Below, piece by piece: positions 35,789 to 45,859 of a stretch of 48,765 nucleotides of DNA (position 1 is its first letter; every line of letters begins with the position of its first letter). The stretch is from Flammeovirga sp. EKP202 (GTDB taxonomy: Bacteria > Bacteroidota > Bacteroidia > Cytophagales > Flammeovirgaceae): the NCBI RefSeq assembly GCF_014534745.1, contig NZ_JACVVP010000057.1, forward strand, positions 1 to 48,765, given 5' to 3'. Made by a program: the position numbers and the translations under genes. The notes beneath the pieces were generated by a model. The model was not told the DNA's origin. It worked only from the letters and a program-made list of their open reading frames with translations, and searched no databases.

Positions 35789-35838
35789 AATTTATTGAAA
35801 GGTTTCTATTTTTGTGCTGAACAATAAAACATAGACAG

Positions 35839-36132
35839 ATGATTAATCATACAGTACTTTTCAAATTAAAAGAAGAGACAACAGCAACTCAAAAACAAGA
35901 GTTAATCGATGCACTACAAGCATTGGGTGGTAAAATTGATGAGTTAAAAGAAATTCAAGTAAAAGAGAATTTTTCAGACCGTTCTAAAGGTTTTGATGTA
36001 GTTCTTTATTCTATTTTTGATTCAAAAGAAGCTCTAGAATCTTATCAAGTTCACCCTGCACACGTAAAAGTAGTAGGTGAAAATGTGAAGCCAATTTTAG
36101 CCGATATACTTGTTGCAGATATTGAATATTAA
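35839..36132 (+). CDS. Dabb (stress-responsive alpha/beta-barrel) protein
   Basis: A 97-residue Dabb domain protein: M-I-N-H-T-V-L-F-K-L-K at the start, then DRSKGFDVVLYSIFDSKEALESYQVHPAH, the family signature, and a C-terminal VADIEY strand. These ferredoxin-like dimers appear in stress responses and as cyclase-like enzymes; the function of stand-alone bacterial members is mostly unknown. It has its own promoter region after the terminator at 35742-35788 and ends 17 bp before another terminator, so it is a single-gene unit. Confidence 0.92.
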   Translation: MINHTVLFKLKEETTATQKQELIDALQALGGKIDELKEIQVKENFSDRSKGFDVVLYSIFDSKEALESYQVHPAHVKVVGENVKPILADILVADIEY

Positions 36133-36149
36133 TTTTCATTTCTGAACAT

Positions 36150-36189
36150 AAAAAAAGCCATTACAACCGAAATTGTAATGGCTTTTTTT
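36150..36189. terminator. Bidirectional terminator
   Basis: AAAAAAAGCCATTACAA / TTGTAATGGCTTTTTTT with a CCGAAA loop, 17 bp of perfect pairing. It serves the Dabb gene and the converging - strand gene. Confidence 0.95.
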
Positions 36190-36201
36190 CAAGGTTGAAG
36201 C

Positions 36202-36900
36202 TTAGTTTCTTCCACCTCCGTGGTGACCTCTTCCTTTACCACCTTTATGTCCCATTCTCTTCATTTGTCTTTTTTCCATTTCATCAGCAAGTTCATCCAC
36301 TGACTTTGAAGGATCCATTAAGACAAACATTACAGGTTGATAATGTCCCATCATACCTTGACGTCCCATTTTTCCTTTACCTCTTCCTTTTCTGCCGTTT
36401 CCTTTTTCATGACCATTACCTTCACCTTTATTTTCAGGCTTGTATTTTGACATAATGGCTTTCATATCGCTTTTCCATTGTTCTTGCTGAGTTTTTGTAG
36501 AAGCTTTGATTGCTTCTAAATCAGCTTCGTGATTATCAACAATTTCCCAAGCAGCAGTAGTAATATGGCGCATTTCCTTTTCCATTGCCTGACGCTCTTT
36601 TTGTTGCTCTTCTGTAGGCTCTCCTTCAGGGCGCTTCATACCTTCTTTTTTCTTAGAAAGAGCGTCTAATCTTTCTCTTAAGGATACTAATGTTTTCTTT
36701 TCCGAATTAGATAACTTATTATCAAACTCTTTTCTGTTTTCTAATACTACAGGAAGTACTTGCGCTTTCATGTACGCTTTGATTTCCTTTCGGGCTTCAT
36801 CTCTTTTCTTTTTCTTTTCTTGTTGAGCTACGCTTACAAATGATACAGCAAGAGTTGCTACTGTGATTAATGATAGAATAAGAACTTTAGATTTTTTCAT
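36202..36900 (-). CDS. Basic periplasmic protein, Gly/Lys/His-rich
   Basis: A 232-residue protein with a signal peptide (M-K-K-S-K-V-L-I-L-S...S-V-A-Q, about 1-26). Residues 27-150 are highly charged helices (RDEARKEIKAYMKAQ, LSNSEKKTLVSLRERLD), a layout that recalls Spy/CpxP-like or zinc-resistance-associated periplasmic chaperones, though no LTxxQ motif is clear. Residues 155-185 are Gly/Lys/Arg-rich (GNGHEKGNGRKGRGKG), and the C-terminus is His/Gly-rich (GHKGGKGRGHHGGGRN), suggesting metal or polyanion binding. No relative was firmly recognised. Monocistronic on the - strand, between cysH and the Dabb gene. Confidence 0.72.
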   Translation of the reverse strand: MKKSKVLILSLITVATLAVSFVSVAQQEKKKKRDEARKEIKAYMKAQVLPVVLENRKEFDNKLSNSEKKTLVSLRERLDALSKKKEGMKRPEGEPTEEQQKERQAMEKEMRHITTAAWEIVDNHEADLEAIKASTKTQQEQWKSDMKAIMSKYKPENKGEGNGHEKGNGRKGRGKGKMGRQGMMGHYQPVMFVLMDPSKSVDELADEMEKRQMKRMGHKGGKGRGHHGGGRN

Positions 36901-37024
36901 GACACTAATTTTTTAAATTGTTTTCGTTTGATTTTGTATACTCCAAAGGTCCTATCAAGGATGCAATATTGATAATCATTTCAACGAATGGACTTGTTTT
37001 TTCAACGAACGAAAAGCTGAGGCA

Positions 37025-37058
37025 TAAAAAAAGTCCCAAGTACTTAAACTTGAGACTT
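37025..37058 (-). terminator. Intrinsic terminator of cysH
   Basis: AAGTCCCAAGT (37031-37041) pairs with ACTTGAGACTT (37048-37058); on the - strand transcript this is followed by a run of seven or eight U. It lies 31 bp after the cysH stop codon. Confidence 0.85.
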
Positions 37059-37088
37059 ATTTGTTCCATTGTATTACCAGTTAGTTTC

Positions 37089-37796
37089 TTATAAGCTAGT
37101 ATGTAAACCACATTCTGTTTTGGTTTTACCAGCCCATCTACCCGAACGGTCATCTGACCATAAAGGCTTCGTAGGATCTGCTTTTGCCGTACATGGCAAG
37201 CAACCTACACTAAAATACCCTTTTGCAATAAGAGAATGTAAAGGAAGCTTTCTTTCATTGATGTACTGAAATACCATTTTTGAGTCCCAATCTAAGATAG
37301 GGTGGTATTTTGTAACACCATGTTTTGCTTGTTCTTCCTTTTGCATTTGAGCGCGTACAGCAGATTGTCCTTTTCTGATACCGTTAATCCAAACATCGTT
37401 TTCTTTTAAGATATCTTCTAAAGGTTCAACCTTGTTGATATGACAACATCTGTCATGATGATGAACGTGTAATGGTTCACCATTTTCATCCACTTGTTTT
37501 TCAACAGGGATTTTTGACTTCAAGTCTATAATATTTAATCCAAGCTTTTTGGCTAATTGATCTCTAAATTCGATTGTTTCAGGAAAATGATAATTAGTAT
37601 CTAAAAAGTACACTGGTATATTTTTATCTACTCTGCTAATGATATCCAACAAGACAACACTTTGTGGTTGAAATGAAGAACTAGCAAAAATTCTTTTCCC
37701 TTGCGAATGATAGATAGCCACCTGCTTTGCGATTTCATCAACTCGCTGATCAAATGATATTGCTGAAGCTTGTGGAATGATGCTTTGCGATGACAT
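37089..37796 (-). CDS. cysH: Adenylyl-sulfate/phosphoadenylyl-sulfate reductase (CysH)
   Basis: A 235-residue cytoplasmic enzyme that reduces activated sulfate to sulfite in cysteine synthesis. FASSSFQPQSVVLLDII is the PP-loop region, then PVYFLDTNYHFPET, NGIRKGQSAVR and the catalytic E-C-G-L-H near the C-terminus. The Cys pairs RCCH and GCLPC are those that bind a [4Fe-4S] cluster in the bacterial APS-reductase branch; classic PAPS reductases lack them. It is therefore probably an APS reductase. Single-gene unit with its own terminator; other cys genes are not in the window. It could use sulfate freed by the sulfatases, but that is only a metabolic inference. Confidence 0.95.
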   Translation of the reverse strand: MSSQSIIPQASAISFDQRVDEIAKQVAIYHSQGKRIFASSSFQPQSVVLLDIISRVDKNIPVYFLDTNYHFPETIEFRDQLAKKLGLNIIDLKSKIPVEKQVDENGEPLHVHHHDRCCHINKVEPLEDILKENDVWINGIRKGQSAVRAQMQKEEQAKHGVTKYHPILDWDSKMVFQYINERKLPLHSLIAKGYFSVGCLPCTAKADPTKPLWSDDRSGRWAGKTKTECGLHTSL

Positions 37797-37886
37797 ATTC
37801 TTTTCTTTAACTTTTATTTAATCTACTAATTATATAGGATAAATGCGAATTAATGAAAGAATCTACTTTTTTCAAAATTTTATCAC

Positions 37887-37924
37887 AAAAAAAAAGGATC
37901 ATTTACGAATAAATGACCCCTTTT
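37887..37924 (-). terminator. Intrinsic terminator after the Ig-repeat gene
   Basis: GGATCATTTA-cgaa-TAAATGACC with one G-U pair on the - strand transcript, followed by nine U. It lies 41 bp past the stop codon at 37965. Confidence 0.8.
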
Positions 37925-37964
37925 GTACTGTATTGAAAGTAAGTTGATTAATTTCTATAACAAC

Positions 37965-39149
37965 TTAAAACCCTCTTTTTAATTCTATACTAGCTCTGAT
38001 CGGTCTTGAAATATTACCTGCATCATCTTTAAATTTTACATAAACGTACTTCATTCCGTCTGCTTCGCCATTAAGTTTCCATCCATCAATAGATGGTTTT
38101 AATTGTTGCCAATGTGCTCCTTGGAAAGAGGATTTATTGCTGACCATCATCATTGCAGCATCATCACCATTAATACTAAGAGAGACAAGTTTGTTGATAT
38201 TATTTGTAAACTCAGCTCCTTGATCAATGGCAAGTGAAATATTTTTTGGTGCATTTGTGTCAAAAGAAATGCTAGAAGAATAGGTTTGTGTCTGATTCCC
38301 TGCAACATCTTTATACTTTACAAAAATCTGCTTGATGCCGTCTCCCTCACTTACTTTGTATGTCTTTTTAGTAACATACGGAATCCATTCACCACCTTCA
38401 AAATTGCTACTTTGAGCAACAATCATAGAATCAGCTTGTCTACAGAAGAAAGAAAGGTTGACTTGATGGTCTTGACGGTTAGATATTTTTTCACCATCAT
38501 TAATTGAAATTTTACCTCCAAAAGGTGCTGTTCTATCCACAATGATTTCATCAGTAACCACACTTGTTATATTTCCTGCTTGATCTCTGTATCTAGCATA
38601 GATCTTACGTATTCCATCATCGCCAGCAGCTAAATCCCATTCAATGTATTCATCTTGAATAAGACGCCATTTGTTGCCATGGAAAGCAGAAGTGTTACTA
38701 ATTTGAAAATATTTCGCTCCTTGTTGCCCTAAGATAATACCAACCTTTAAACTATTTTGGTCAGTGAAATATTTAGTAGGAACATCTATTTTAACAGAAA
38801 TGTCGGAAGGTGGCGTGGTATCAAGGATAATTTTCTTCATCAATACTTTCGACTCATTGCCATCAATATCTTTGAATTTGAAATAAACTTCCTTTGTACC
38901 ATCTCCATCCGAAAGTTGGTAAGAAAATAATTTTGAAAATTTTATCCACCTAGCACCTTCAAAAGATTTAGAACCACTGGCCATCATCTCAGCAATCCCC
39001 ACACCATGAATTTCTATTTCAATATGTGTTGAATTGGAATATTTTCCAGATTTAAATATAATTCTTGTACGATCTAATTCGTCTTGAGCGAATAATTGTG
39101 TGTTAAAAATTAAGGTTGATATTATTGTGATAAGTAAGGTTCTCATCAT
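37965..39149 (-). CDS. Secreted protein of four Ig-like repeats
   Basis: A 394-residue exported protein (signal peptide about 1-22, ends L-F-A-Q). The mature part is four related modules of about 90-95 residues, each with a W-x-x-L/Y core, a DG-x-K-x-V/I-Y/F-V-K-F/Y-K-D-x-A-G-N motif and an I-x-x-D-x-x-x-P boundary (for example DGTKEVYFKFKDIDGN, DGIRKIYARYRDQAGN, DGIKQIFVKYKDVAGN and DGMKYVYVKFKDDAGN). This is a bacterial Ig-like fold seen in adhesins and surface proteins. There is no lipobox, sortase signal or clear type IX tail, so location is periplasmic or extracellular. Function unknown. A single-gene unit with its own terminator. Confidence 0.82.
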   Translation of the reverse strand: MMRTLLITIISTLIFNTQLFAQDELDRTRIIFKSGKYSNSTHIEIEIHGVGIAEMMASGSKSFEGARWIKFSKLFSYQLSDGDGTKEVYFKFKDIDGNESKVLMKKIILDTTPPSDISVKIDVPTKYFTDQNSLKVGIILGQQGAKYFQISNTSAFHGNKWRLIQDEYIEWDLAAGDDGIRKIYARYRDQAGNITSVVTDEIIVDRTAPFGGKISINDGEKISNRQDHQVNLSFFCRQADSMIVAQSSNFEGGEWIPYVTKKTYKVSEGDGIKQIFVKYKDVAGNQTQTYSSSISFDTNAPKNISLAIDQGAEFTNNINKLVSLSINGDDAAMMMVSNKSSFQGAHWQQLKPSIDGWKLNGEADGMKYVYVKFKDDAGNISRPIRASIELKRGF

Positions 39150-39754
39150 GAGTTTTTCTAATAATAAAATTTCTTTTTAGTACTACTAAGTCAAAAAAGC
39201 TTCAAAAATAACCCTTGTGGCTGTTTTTATTTATATGCTAAAAAAATAGCTGTGTAAAGTTTTTAGCGATAGTAATTAAAAAAACAATTATAAGGAGTTG
39301 ATACCGAAGAAATTTTGTCTTGGTAAATTACCTTTCAATAGGTACAACGTAAGTTAATGCAAAAATAGTACTCAATTAAGTAATAAGACAAATGTAAATT
39401 GATAATTTAGGGCAAATGCAGTCAATCATAAAGTGACAGTTTTAGTGAAACCATTTTTTTTATATTACATTTTCTTACCAATTAAAGTTTACTCAACATC
39501 ATTTGAAATTTGGTTTGTACATTTGTTCTGCAAAAAATAATGCATTAACGGAACAAGATTTGTTAGTAAAGAATTGTCGAAGTTATTTTATTAAAAAATG
39601 TCCTCTCCTAAATCTTCATAATTGATTTAAGAGGTATTTAATGAAAAACTTGTATTTTTTTTGTTTTTCATTTGAATTTGGAGAATAATTTCAGATTACA
39701 ATTGTTTATTTATCGTAATCACTATCAAATTTGAATATTGTTAAGAAGTCGGAT
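39150..39754. promoter_or_regulatory. 605-bp gene-free region between divergent secreted-protein genes
   Basis: AT-rich with long homopolymer runs. TACATTTG at 39518-39525 matches the Bacteroidota -7 box TAnnTTTG, but no -33 TTTG sits at the normal distance, and it would leave a 230-base leader. A weak hairpin CCTC...AAATC/GATTT..GAGG is at about 39602-39634. No credible ORF or structured RNA was recognised otherwise. Confidence 0.35.
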
Positions 39755-40879
39755 ATGTTTTGTTGCACTAGAAAGATAAATTCATTTTTTTTCTGTTTCG
39801 CTATTATTTCTTCATTTTGTTTAGGCAAAGCTATTGCACAAGAAGTAACAGAAGGGCATTCATATACTCCGGGGAGTTTATCTCAGGAACCAGTACAAGT
39901 TAAAAGAGAGTTGTTTCCTACAAGCTCATCTGAGGTGGGGGATACAACTTTTACAATATATGGAGATGCGTCGATCCCTTTCAAAATCTATTTTGTAAAC
40001 GGGCCGCAATATGACAACATCTTCAATCCTAACCCAACGGGTATCATATTAGGAGATAGAGAATTTAATTTTTTCTGTTCAATGGAGAAGTCTATTCGTC
40101 AGAATTACTCCAATGTTTTAGAAGCAAAAGAATTCGATTATTTAGGAAGAAGCTACTTAATGCTTATTTCGTTTAGAGAAGATTGTTTGGGTGACAACTG
40201 TAGATATCGTTGTTACAATGTATTTGATATCACAGATCCAACAAGAATTCTTCAAACTTCTTTTTCAAGCTTATTCCAAGGAACAGACAGTTTTGGTGAT
40301 TATAACAACGATGGTAAGTTAGACTTCCTAAGAGTTGCACCAAAACCTCCAAAAGATCAACAACCAGGAGAGTTAGTAAGTAATTACTTAGTGACTGCTT
40401 ATACTATGAGAAGAGGTATTCCAAAACAATTAACAGATCAAGGTAACTCTTATTACTTATATGTTGATGGCGATGAGGAAGCTACAAAGTTTAATGTTTT
40501 ACAAGCTTATTGGTTCTTCAATGTCAAAAATCAAGAAGGTGCAGATGCAGAACCTACTACATATTTTGCAGAGTACATTTCTTTTGATCCAATGTATAGG
40601 TATTTATATAACCCTAACGGGGTTAGAATAGAGAAAAACAGATGGTCTGTACTCATCACTGATGTAGGAGATTTGGAATCCGCACAAGAACATTGTCATC
40701 TAGTTCAAGAATATGAAATCGAAGATGTTTATATTATGATTGATCAATATAGTGGTGATATTACTTATCAGGTTTTTGCTGGAAACTTTGTAAGTAAAGA
40801 AAGTGCAGAATCATACCTGAAAATATTACATTCTCATGGTGTTGATGGTCAATTGACTGATTTCTTAAAGTCCTATTAA
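39755..40879 (+). CDS. Secreted protein with FG-GAP-like and C-terminal SPOR-like regions
   Basis: The ATG at 39755 is chosen over an upstream TTG at 39731, because AAGAAG lies just before it and it begins the signal peptide (M-F-C-C-T-R-K...A-I-A-Q, about 1-29); 374 residues. The centre holds a calcium-loop-like GDYNNDGKLDFL, as in FG-GAP/dockerin-type repeats, and a Cys cluster (EDCLGDNCRYRCYN). The last 85 residues (WSVLITDVGDLESAQ..., YQVFAGNFVSKESAESYLKIL) look like a SPOR domain, which binds denuded septal peptidoglycan. An envelope role is plausible. The TPR gene follows 119 bp downstream on the same strand. Confidence 0.72.
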   Translation: MFCCTRKINSFFFCFAIISSFCLGKAIAQEVTEGHSYTPGSLSQEPVQVKRELFPTSSSEVGDTTFTIYGDASIPFKIYFVNGPQYDNIFNPNPTGIILGDREFNFFCSMEKSIRQNYSNVLEAKEFDYLGRSYLMLISFREDCLGDNCRYRCYNVFDITDPTRILQTSFSSLFQGTDSFGDYNNDGKLDFLRVAPKPPKDQQPGELVSNYLVTAYTMRRGIPKQLTDQGNSYYLYVDGDEEATKFNVLQAYWFFNVKNQEGADAEPTTYFAEYISFDPMYRYLYNPNGVRIEKNRWSVLITDVGDLESAQEHCHLVQEYEIEDVYIMIDQYSGDITYQVFAGNFVSKESAESYLKILHSHGVDGQLTDFLKSY

Positions 40880-40998
40880 TTTTTCAATAACGAAATACTA
40901 AAGTGGTACAATTCTTAGTTTAAATAGAAGAAGCACTTTAATTTCAAAGTTTTTTTTAATAACAATACAAGAGAAAGTAATTCATTTTTATAGCATCT

Positions 40999-42342
40999 AT
41001 GAAACTATCACACTTAAATATTATACTGTCCTTATTCTGTTCATTATTTTTGGTCACGGAATTAAAAGCTCAGGAGGATGTTGCAAAAGCACATCTTGAG
41101 ACAGCTGACTTTCTATTAGCGAACAGTCGCTACAGTGAAGCTCTTGAAGAATTAGACAAAGCAATAAATGCGAATCCAACAGATGGAAGCGTTTATTTCA
41201 AAAAAGCAAATACGCTCCTTGCTATTACTAAATTTAATGATGCTATTAAAACATTAGAGGCTTGTGTAAAATCTGATCCTAGTTTTTTCAGAGCATATGA
41301 AATGTTAGGCGATCTTTATTCTCAAAAGAAAAAGCCTTCTGCTGCAGTTAAGTATTATGATTTAGCCTTTCAAAAGGATGAAAGCATTGAGCAAAAATAC
41401 CTTTATAAGCTTAAGATATTAGATATTTTAGATCAAGCGAATAGACATCGTTTCTCTAAAAAGCATATTGATGATTTAAGAAAATTAGAGTTAGCAGAAT
41501 CTTTTGATCTTGATTATTATGAGTCAATGTACTGGAATGAAATTGACCATCCAGAGAAGGCGGAAGAATTAATGGCTAAAATTATTGGTGAAATTGAACC
41601 TTTATCGGGCAATGAAAGATATTACTACCAATACATCTGGGCATTATTTAATCAAGGAAAATATAGTGAAGCGAAAGAGTGGATGGATAAAATCACTACA
41701 AGTGAAGCTGAAGCTATGTTTACGATTTTTAGAGAGGGATATTATTTCAGTTTAGCTCAGACTTATTTCCAAGTAATGGATTATACTAAGTCTCAAAAAA
41801 TGATTGATGTGACTTTAGGTATTAATTCATCTTTCATCGAGGCTTTTGATTTGCAGAAGCAATTAGCAGCTATTCACACTGATAAAACAAAGGTGATTGC
41901 AGCACAAGATAGAGCTTTGATGGCAGAAAAAGATATTAAGAAACGTTCTGCAAAACTATTAGAGCTTGCTACTCTAAACTATCAAGCAGAGGATTTTGCA
42001 ACAGCGTATATTCACTTAGAGGAATACCAAGATGCATTGCCACAAAATGAGAGAAACATCAATGTGATCTTCATTAAGACAATGTGTGAGAAAAACTTAG
42101 GTGAGGTTGGAAGTTCAACTGAAAAGCTTAAAAAGGTAATTCATAACCCTTCTATCACACCTCAAGCGAAAGCAAAATATAATTTTTCAATTGCTCTAGT
42201 TTATAAGGAAGTGGGCGATTATAAAAACGCAGAGACTTTCTTAAAAGCGGCTTATGGTGGTTCTTATAAAAATGCTGTAAGATACGAGTTTTCAGATATT
42301 CAAAAGTTGAAAGATCTTAAGGAAATCGAATCGATGAACTAA
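40999..42342 (+). CDS. Exported TPR-repeat protein
   Basis: A 447-residue protein with a signal peptide (about 1-25, ends L-K-A-Q). At least six TPR-like helical pairs: residues about 27-130 (AHLETADFLLANSRYSEALEEL..., YFKKANTLLAITKFNDAIKTLEA, AYEMLGDLYSQKKKPSAAVKYYDLA) are canonical, later ones degenerate. The C-terminal pair (NFSIALVYKEVGDYKNAETFLKAA) is again clear. It probably acts in the periplasm as a scaffold; many Bacteroidota T9SS, gliding and cell-wall complexes use such proteins, but nothing ties it to one. Likely co-transcribed with the SPOR-like gene upstream. It ends 15 bp before a bidirectional terminator. Confidence 0.88.
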   Translation: MKLSHLNIILSLFCSLFLVTELKAQEDVAKAHLETADFLLANSRYSEALEELDKAINANPTDGSVYFKKANTLLAITKFNDAIKTLEACVKSDPSFFRAYEMLGDLYSQKKKPSAAVKYYDLAFQKDESIEQKYLYKLKILDILDQANRHRFSKKHIDDLRKLELAESFDLDYYESMYWNEIDHPEKAEELMAKIIGEIEPLSGNERYYYQYIWALFNQGKYSEAKEWMDKITTSEAEAMFTIFREGYYFSLAQTYFQVMDYTKSQKMIDVTLGINSSFIEAFDLQKQLAAIHTDKTKVIAAQDRALMAEKDIKKRSAKLLELATLNYQAEDFATAYIHLEEYQDALPQNERNINVIFIKTMCEKNLGEVGSSTEKLKKVIHNPSITPQAKAKYNFSIALVYKEVGDYKNAETFLKAAYGGSYKNAVRYEFSDIQKLKDLKEIESMN

Positions 42343-42357
42343 GAGATATAGAATATT

Positions 42358-42404
42358 AAAAAAAATAGGTCAACCTCAATTTCTGAGGTTGACCTATTTT
42401 TTTG
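42358..42404. terminator. Bidirectional terminator
   Basis: AAAAAATAGGTCAACCTCA / TGAGGTTGACCTATTTTTTT with a short ATTTC loop, about 19 bp perfect. It separates the TPR gene from the converging icmF. Confidence 0.95.
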
Positions 42405-42425
42405 TATTGAACTTTACAAGAAGAG

Positions 42426-45400
42426 TTACATGTTTCTTCTGTACTGTCCTCCGACATCAAATAGTGCATGTGTAATTTGACCAAGAGAACAATATTTAGA
42501 GGCTTCCATTAAAGCATCAAAAGTATTTTGATTGGCTAAAGCAACACCTTGCAGGTCCTTTAATTTTGCAATTGCGTTGGCTTTGGCATGTTGATGTAAA
42601 CTTTGCAGAGAGGTGATTTGACTGTCTTTTTCTTCTGTAGAAGATCGAATTACTTCTTCAGGAATAATAGTAGGAGAACCTTCCTTACTTAAGAAGGTAT
42701 TGACACCTACAATAGGGTATTCACCATTATGCTTTAACGTTTCATAATGCAGGGATTCTTCTTGAATTTTAGAACGTTGATACATTGTTTCCATTGCACC
42801 CAATACGCCTCCACGCTCAGTTATTCTGTCAAATTCCATCATCACAGCTTCCTCTACCAAATCTGTCAATTCTTCAATGATAAACGAGCCTTGTAATGGA
42901 TTTTCATTTTTTGCTAATCCAAGCTCTTTATTAATGATCAATTGGATAGCCACTGCTCTTCTTACAGATTCTTCAGTAGGAGTAGTGATGGCCTCGTCAT
43001 AAGCATTAGTATGCAATGAATTACAGTTGTCATAAATAGCATATAATGCTTGCAGAGTAGTTCTAATATCATTAAAAGCAATCTCCTGAGCATGCAACGA
43101 TCTTCCTGAAGTTTGAATATGGTATTTCAATTTCTGGGAACGGTCACTTCCTTTGTACTTAATTTTTAAAGCTTTCGCCCAAATTCTTCTAGCCACTCTG
43201 CCAATGACCGCATATTCTGGATCCACGCCATTAGAGAAGAAGAAAGAAAAGTTGGGTGCGAAGTCATCAATTTTCATTCCTCTGTTCAGGTAGTACTCTA
43301 TAAAAGTAAAACCGTTGGCTAGTGTAAATGCCAATTGAGAAATTGGATTAGCACCTGCTTCTGCAATATGATAACCAGAGATTGAAACAGAATAGAAATT
43401 ACGAATGCCATTGTCAGTGAAATACTGTTGCATATCACCCATTAAACGTAGTGAGAATTCTGTAGAGAAAATACAAGTGTTTTGTGCTTGATCTTCTTTA
43501 AGAATATCGGCTTGAACCGTTCCTCTTACTTTGGCAATTGTTGCTTTTTTGATTTCATTATAAATTTCTAAAGGTAAAACCTGATCACCTGTTACGCCAA
43601 GTAACATCAATCCTAAGCTATTATGATTTGGCGGTAAATCACCTCTATAAACTGGTATACCTTGTCCATTATAGATCTTCGTAATTTTATCTTTTACTTC
43701 TCGTTCCAGACCATTTTCTTTAATGTAGACCTCGCATTGCTGATCAATTGCTGCATTCATAAAGAACGCCGTCATCGCCGCCGCGGGACCATTAATAGTC
43801 ATTGAAACGGAAGTGCTTGGAGCACATAAATCAAACCCAGAGTATAATCTTTTGGCATCATCTAAACAGCTTACATTGACACCTGAATTCCCAATTTTTC
43901 CATAAATATCAGGCCTGAAGTCAGGATCTTCTCCATAAAGGGTTACAGAGTCAAAAGCGGTAGACAATCGTGCCGCAGGTTGTCCTTGAGAAAGGTAATG
44001 GAACCTTCTGTTTGTTCTTTCTGGGTTTCCCTCACCTGCAAACATCCTCGTGGGATCTTCTCCTTGTCGTTTGAAAGGGAATACACCTGCTGTGTAAGGA
44101 AATTCTCCAGGCACATTTTCCTGCATTACCCAACGAGTAATATCACCCCACCCAGTAAATTTAGGGAGTGTAACTTTGGAAATTTTATTGCCGGATAATG
44201 TTTTAGATTTAGCTTCTACTTTGATGTCTTTGCCTCTTACTTGGTAAGTGAAAGTGTCTCCGGCATAAGCTTCTACTTTTGCTTTCCAGCCTTCCAATAC
44301 ATCAAAAACATTGTGGTCTAAATCTCTTTTTATTTTATCAAAAGCTTCCTGTAAAGTAGCCTTTGTGTTTTTGTCAGCTTCAAGAATTTCTATTGATTTT
44401 TGTAAACCAAATAGCTGATCAGCAATGTCAGCTTGTTCCTTGACATGTAAATTGTAGTTTCGCACGACTTCAGAAATCTCTGACAAATATCTAACTCTTG
44501 ATGGAGGGATAATATGAAAGCGGTCTGAAGTTTCATTTACTTCAATCTTAGGGAATTTGACAGTACTTTTTTCTTCTAAAAGTGAAATGATTTTGTTGTA
44601 TAACTCATTCACACCTTCATCATTAAATTGAGAAGCCATGGTGCCGTATACAGGAATATCATCTTCTTTCAGTTCCCAAAGCCCATGATTTCTTTTGTAC
44701 TGTTTTGCTACATCTCTTAATGCATCTAATGCTCCTTTTTTGTCAAATTTATTAAGGGCAATTACATCGGCGTAGTCTAGCATGTCAATCTTTTCCAATT
44801 GAGTAGCTGCTCCATATTCCGGCGTCATCACATAAAGGGAAACATCGCTGTAATCCACAATTTCAGTTCCTGACTGACCAATACCAGAAGTTTCTAAAAG
44901 TATTAAATCAAAATCAGCTGCTTTAACGACTTCCAATATATCTTCGATATGTTCTGAAATAGCTTGGTGTGCTTTTCTTGTAGCCAATGAACGCATATAA
45001 ATTCGACCATCAGCAATAGCATTCATTCTGATTCTATCTCCTAGAAGTGCTCCTCCTGTTTTTCTTTTCGATGGATCAATAGAAATGATCGCTATTGTTT
45101 TATCTTCAGATTGAGAAAGAAACCTTCTGATTAATTCATCGACGAGGCTTGACTTTCCTGCTCCACCAGTACCCGTGATACCTAATACAGGAATGTTTTT
45201 ATCTTTATTCTGAACTTTAAGTTCTTTGATGAAGTCTACTTGATCTTCTTTGAAATTTTCTATTGCTGAAATAATACGGCCAAGGTTTCTATGGTTTTTC
45301 TGCCCTAATTGGAGCTTTTCTTTTCCTAGATTTTCTCCAGTAGGATGATCACATTGAATCAAGATATCATTAATCATTCCTTGCAGCCCCATCGTACGGC

Positions 45401-45791
45401 CGTCGTCAGGAGAATAGATTTTCTTGATGCCATAATCGTGCAACTCATCAATTTCAGATGGGAGAATAGTGCCACCGCCACCGCCATAGATACCAATATA
45501 TCCAGCACCTCTTTCTTTCAGCAAGTCATAAATGTATTTGAAATACTCTAGATGTCCCCCTTGATAAGAAGTAATCGCAATTCCCTGCACATCTTCCTGT
45601 ATGGCACAGTCTACAATTTCCTGAGCCGTACGGTTGTGCCCAAGGTGAATGATCTCTGCACCCGAAGATTGCATGATTCTACGCATGATGTTGATCGACG
45701 CATCATGGCCGTCAAATAAAGAGCCCGAAGTGACTAGCCTTACCTTGTTTTTCGGTTTGTAAGGTGTAGCGTTGTTCATTTGTGAAGTCAT
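42426..45791 (-). CDS. icmF: Fused acyl-CoA mutase (IcmF type)
   Basis: A 1121-residue three-part protein. Residues 1-145: B12-binding domain with [10 protein letters not shown] (His29 is the lower cobalt ligand). Residues 200-420: MeaB-like G-protein chaperone with P-loop [11 protein letters not shown] (204-214) and NKFD. Residues 550-1121: TIM-barrel mutase with [36 protein letters not shown] and [23 protein letters not shown]. This order is that of isobutyryl-CoA mutase fused (IcmF), which rearranges isobutyryl- to butyryl-CoA (some also act on pivalyl- or isovaleryl-CoA) with adenosylcobalamin. The Phe in RRFHYLSQ is where methylmalonyl-CoA mutases carry Tyr, which supports an IcmF rather than MCM assignment. 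Met5 is an alternative start. No B12 riboswitch is seen in the 68 bp upstream. Confidence 0.95.
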   Translation of the reverse strand: MTSQMNNATPYKPKNKVRLVTSGSLFDGHDASINIMRRIMQSSGAEIIHLGHNRTAQEIVDCAIQEDVQGIAITSYQGGHLEYFKYIYDLLKERGAGYIGIYGGGGGTILPSEIDELHDYGIKKIYSPDDGRTMGLQGMINDILIQCDHPTGENLGKEKLQLGQKNHRNLGRIISAIENFKEDQVDFIKELKVQNKDKNIPVLGITGTGGAGKSSLVDELIRRFLSQSEDKTIAIISIDPSKRKTGGALLGDRIRMNAIADGRIYMRSLATRKAHQAISEHIEDILEVVKAADFDLILLETSGIGQSGTEIVDYSDVSLYVMTPEYGAATQLEKIDMLDYADVIALNKFDKKGALDALRDVAKQYKRNHGLWELKEDDIPVYGTMASQFNDEGVNELYNKIISLLEEKSTVKFPKIEVNETSDRFHIIPPSRVRYLSEISEVVRNYNLHVKEQADIADQLFGLQKSIEILEADKNTKATLQEAFDKIKRDLDHNVFDVLEGWKAKVEAYAGDTFTYQVRGKDIKVEAKSKTLSGNKISKVTLPKFTGWGDITRWVMQENVPGEFPYTAGVFPFKRQGEDPTRMFAGEGNPERTNRRFHYLSQGQPAARLSTAFDSVTLYGEDPDFRPDIYGKIGNSGVNVSCLDDAKRLYSGFDLCAPSTSVSMTINGPAAAMTAFFMNAAIDQQCEVYIKENGLEREVKDKITKIYNGQGIPVYRGDLPPNHNSLGLMLLGVTGDQVLPLEIYNEIKKATIAKVRGTVQADILKEDQAQNTCIFSTEFSLRLMGDMQQYFTDNGIRNFYSVSISGYHIAEAGANPISQLAFTLANGFTFIEYYLNRGMKIDDFAPNFSFFFSNGVDPEYAVIGRVARRIWAKALKIKYKGSDRSQKLKYHIQTSGRSLHAQEIAFNDIRTTLQALYAIYDNCNSLHTNAYDEAITTPTEESVRRAVAIQLIINKELGLAKNENPLQGSFIIEELTDLVEEAVMMEFDRITERGGVLGAMETMYQRSKIQEESLHYETLKHNGEYPIVGVNTFLSKEGSPTIIPEEVIRSSTEEKDSQITSLQSLHQHAKANAIAKLKDLQGVALANQNTFDALMEASKYCSLGQITHALFDVGGQYRRNM

Positions 45792-45859
45792 TTTTGTGAT
45801 GTGTGTTTAAGTTATGGTTAAGTACTAGTTCATTACCAAAGAGGCTTTTGTACTAGTGT

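Noticed and set aside
39518-39525. TACATTTG as a definite promoter -7 box
   Set aside because: No -33 element at the expected distance; such words are frequent in AT-rich sequence.
45792-45859. Possible cobalamin riboswitch ahead of the B12-dependent icmF
   Set aside because: Only 68 bp lie between icmF and the kinase gene, too short for the aptamer, and no B12-box was recognised.
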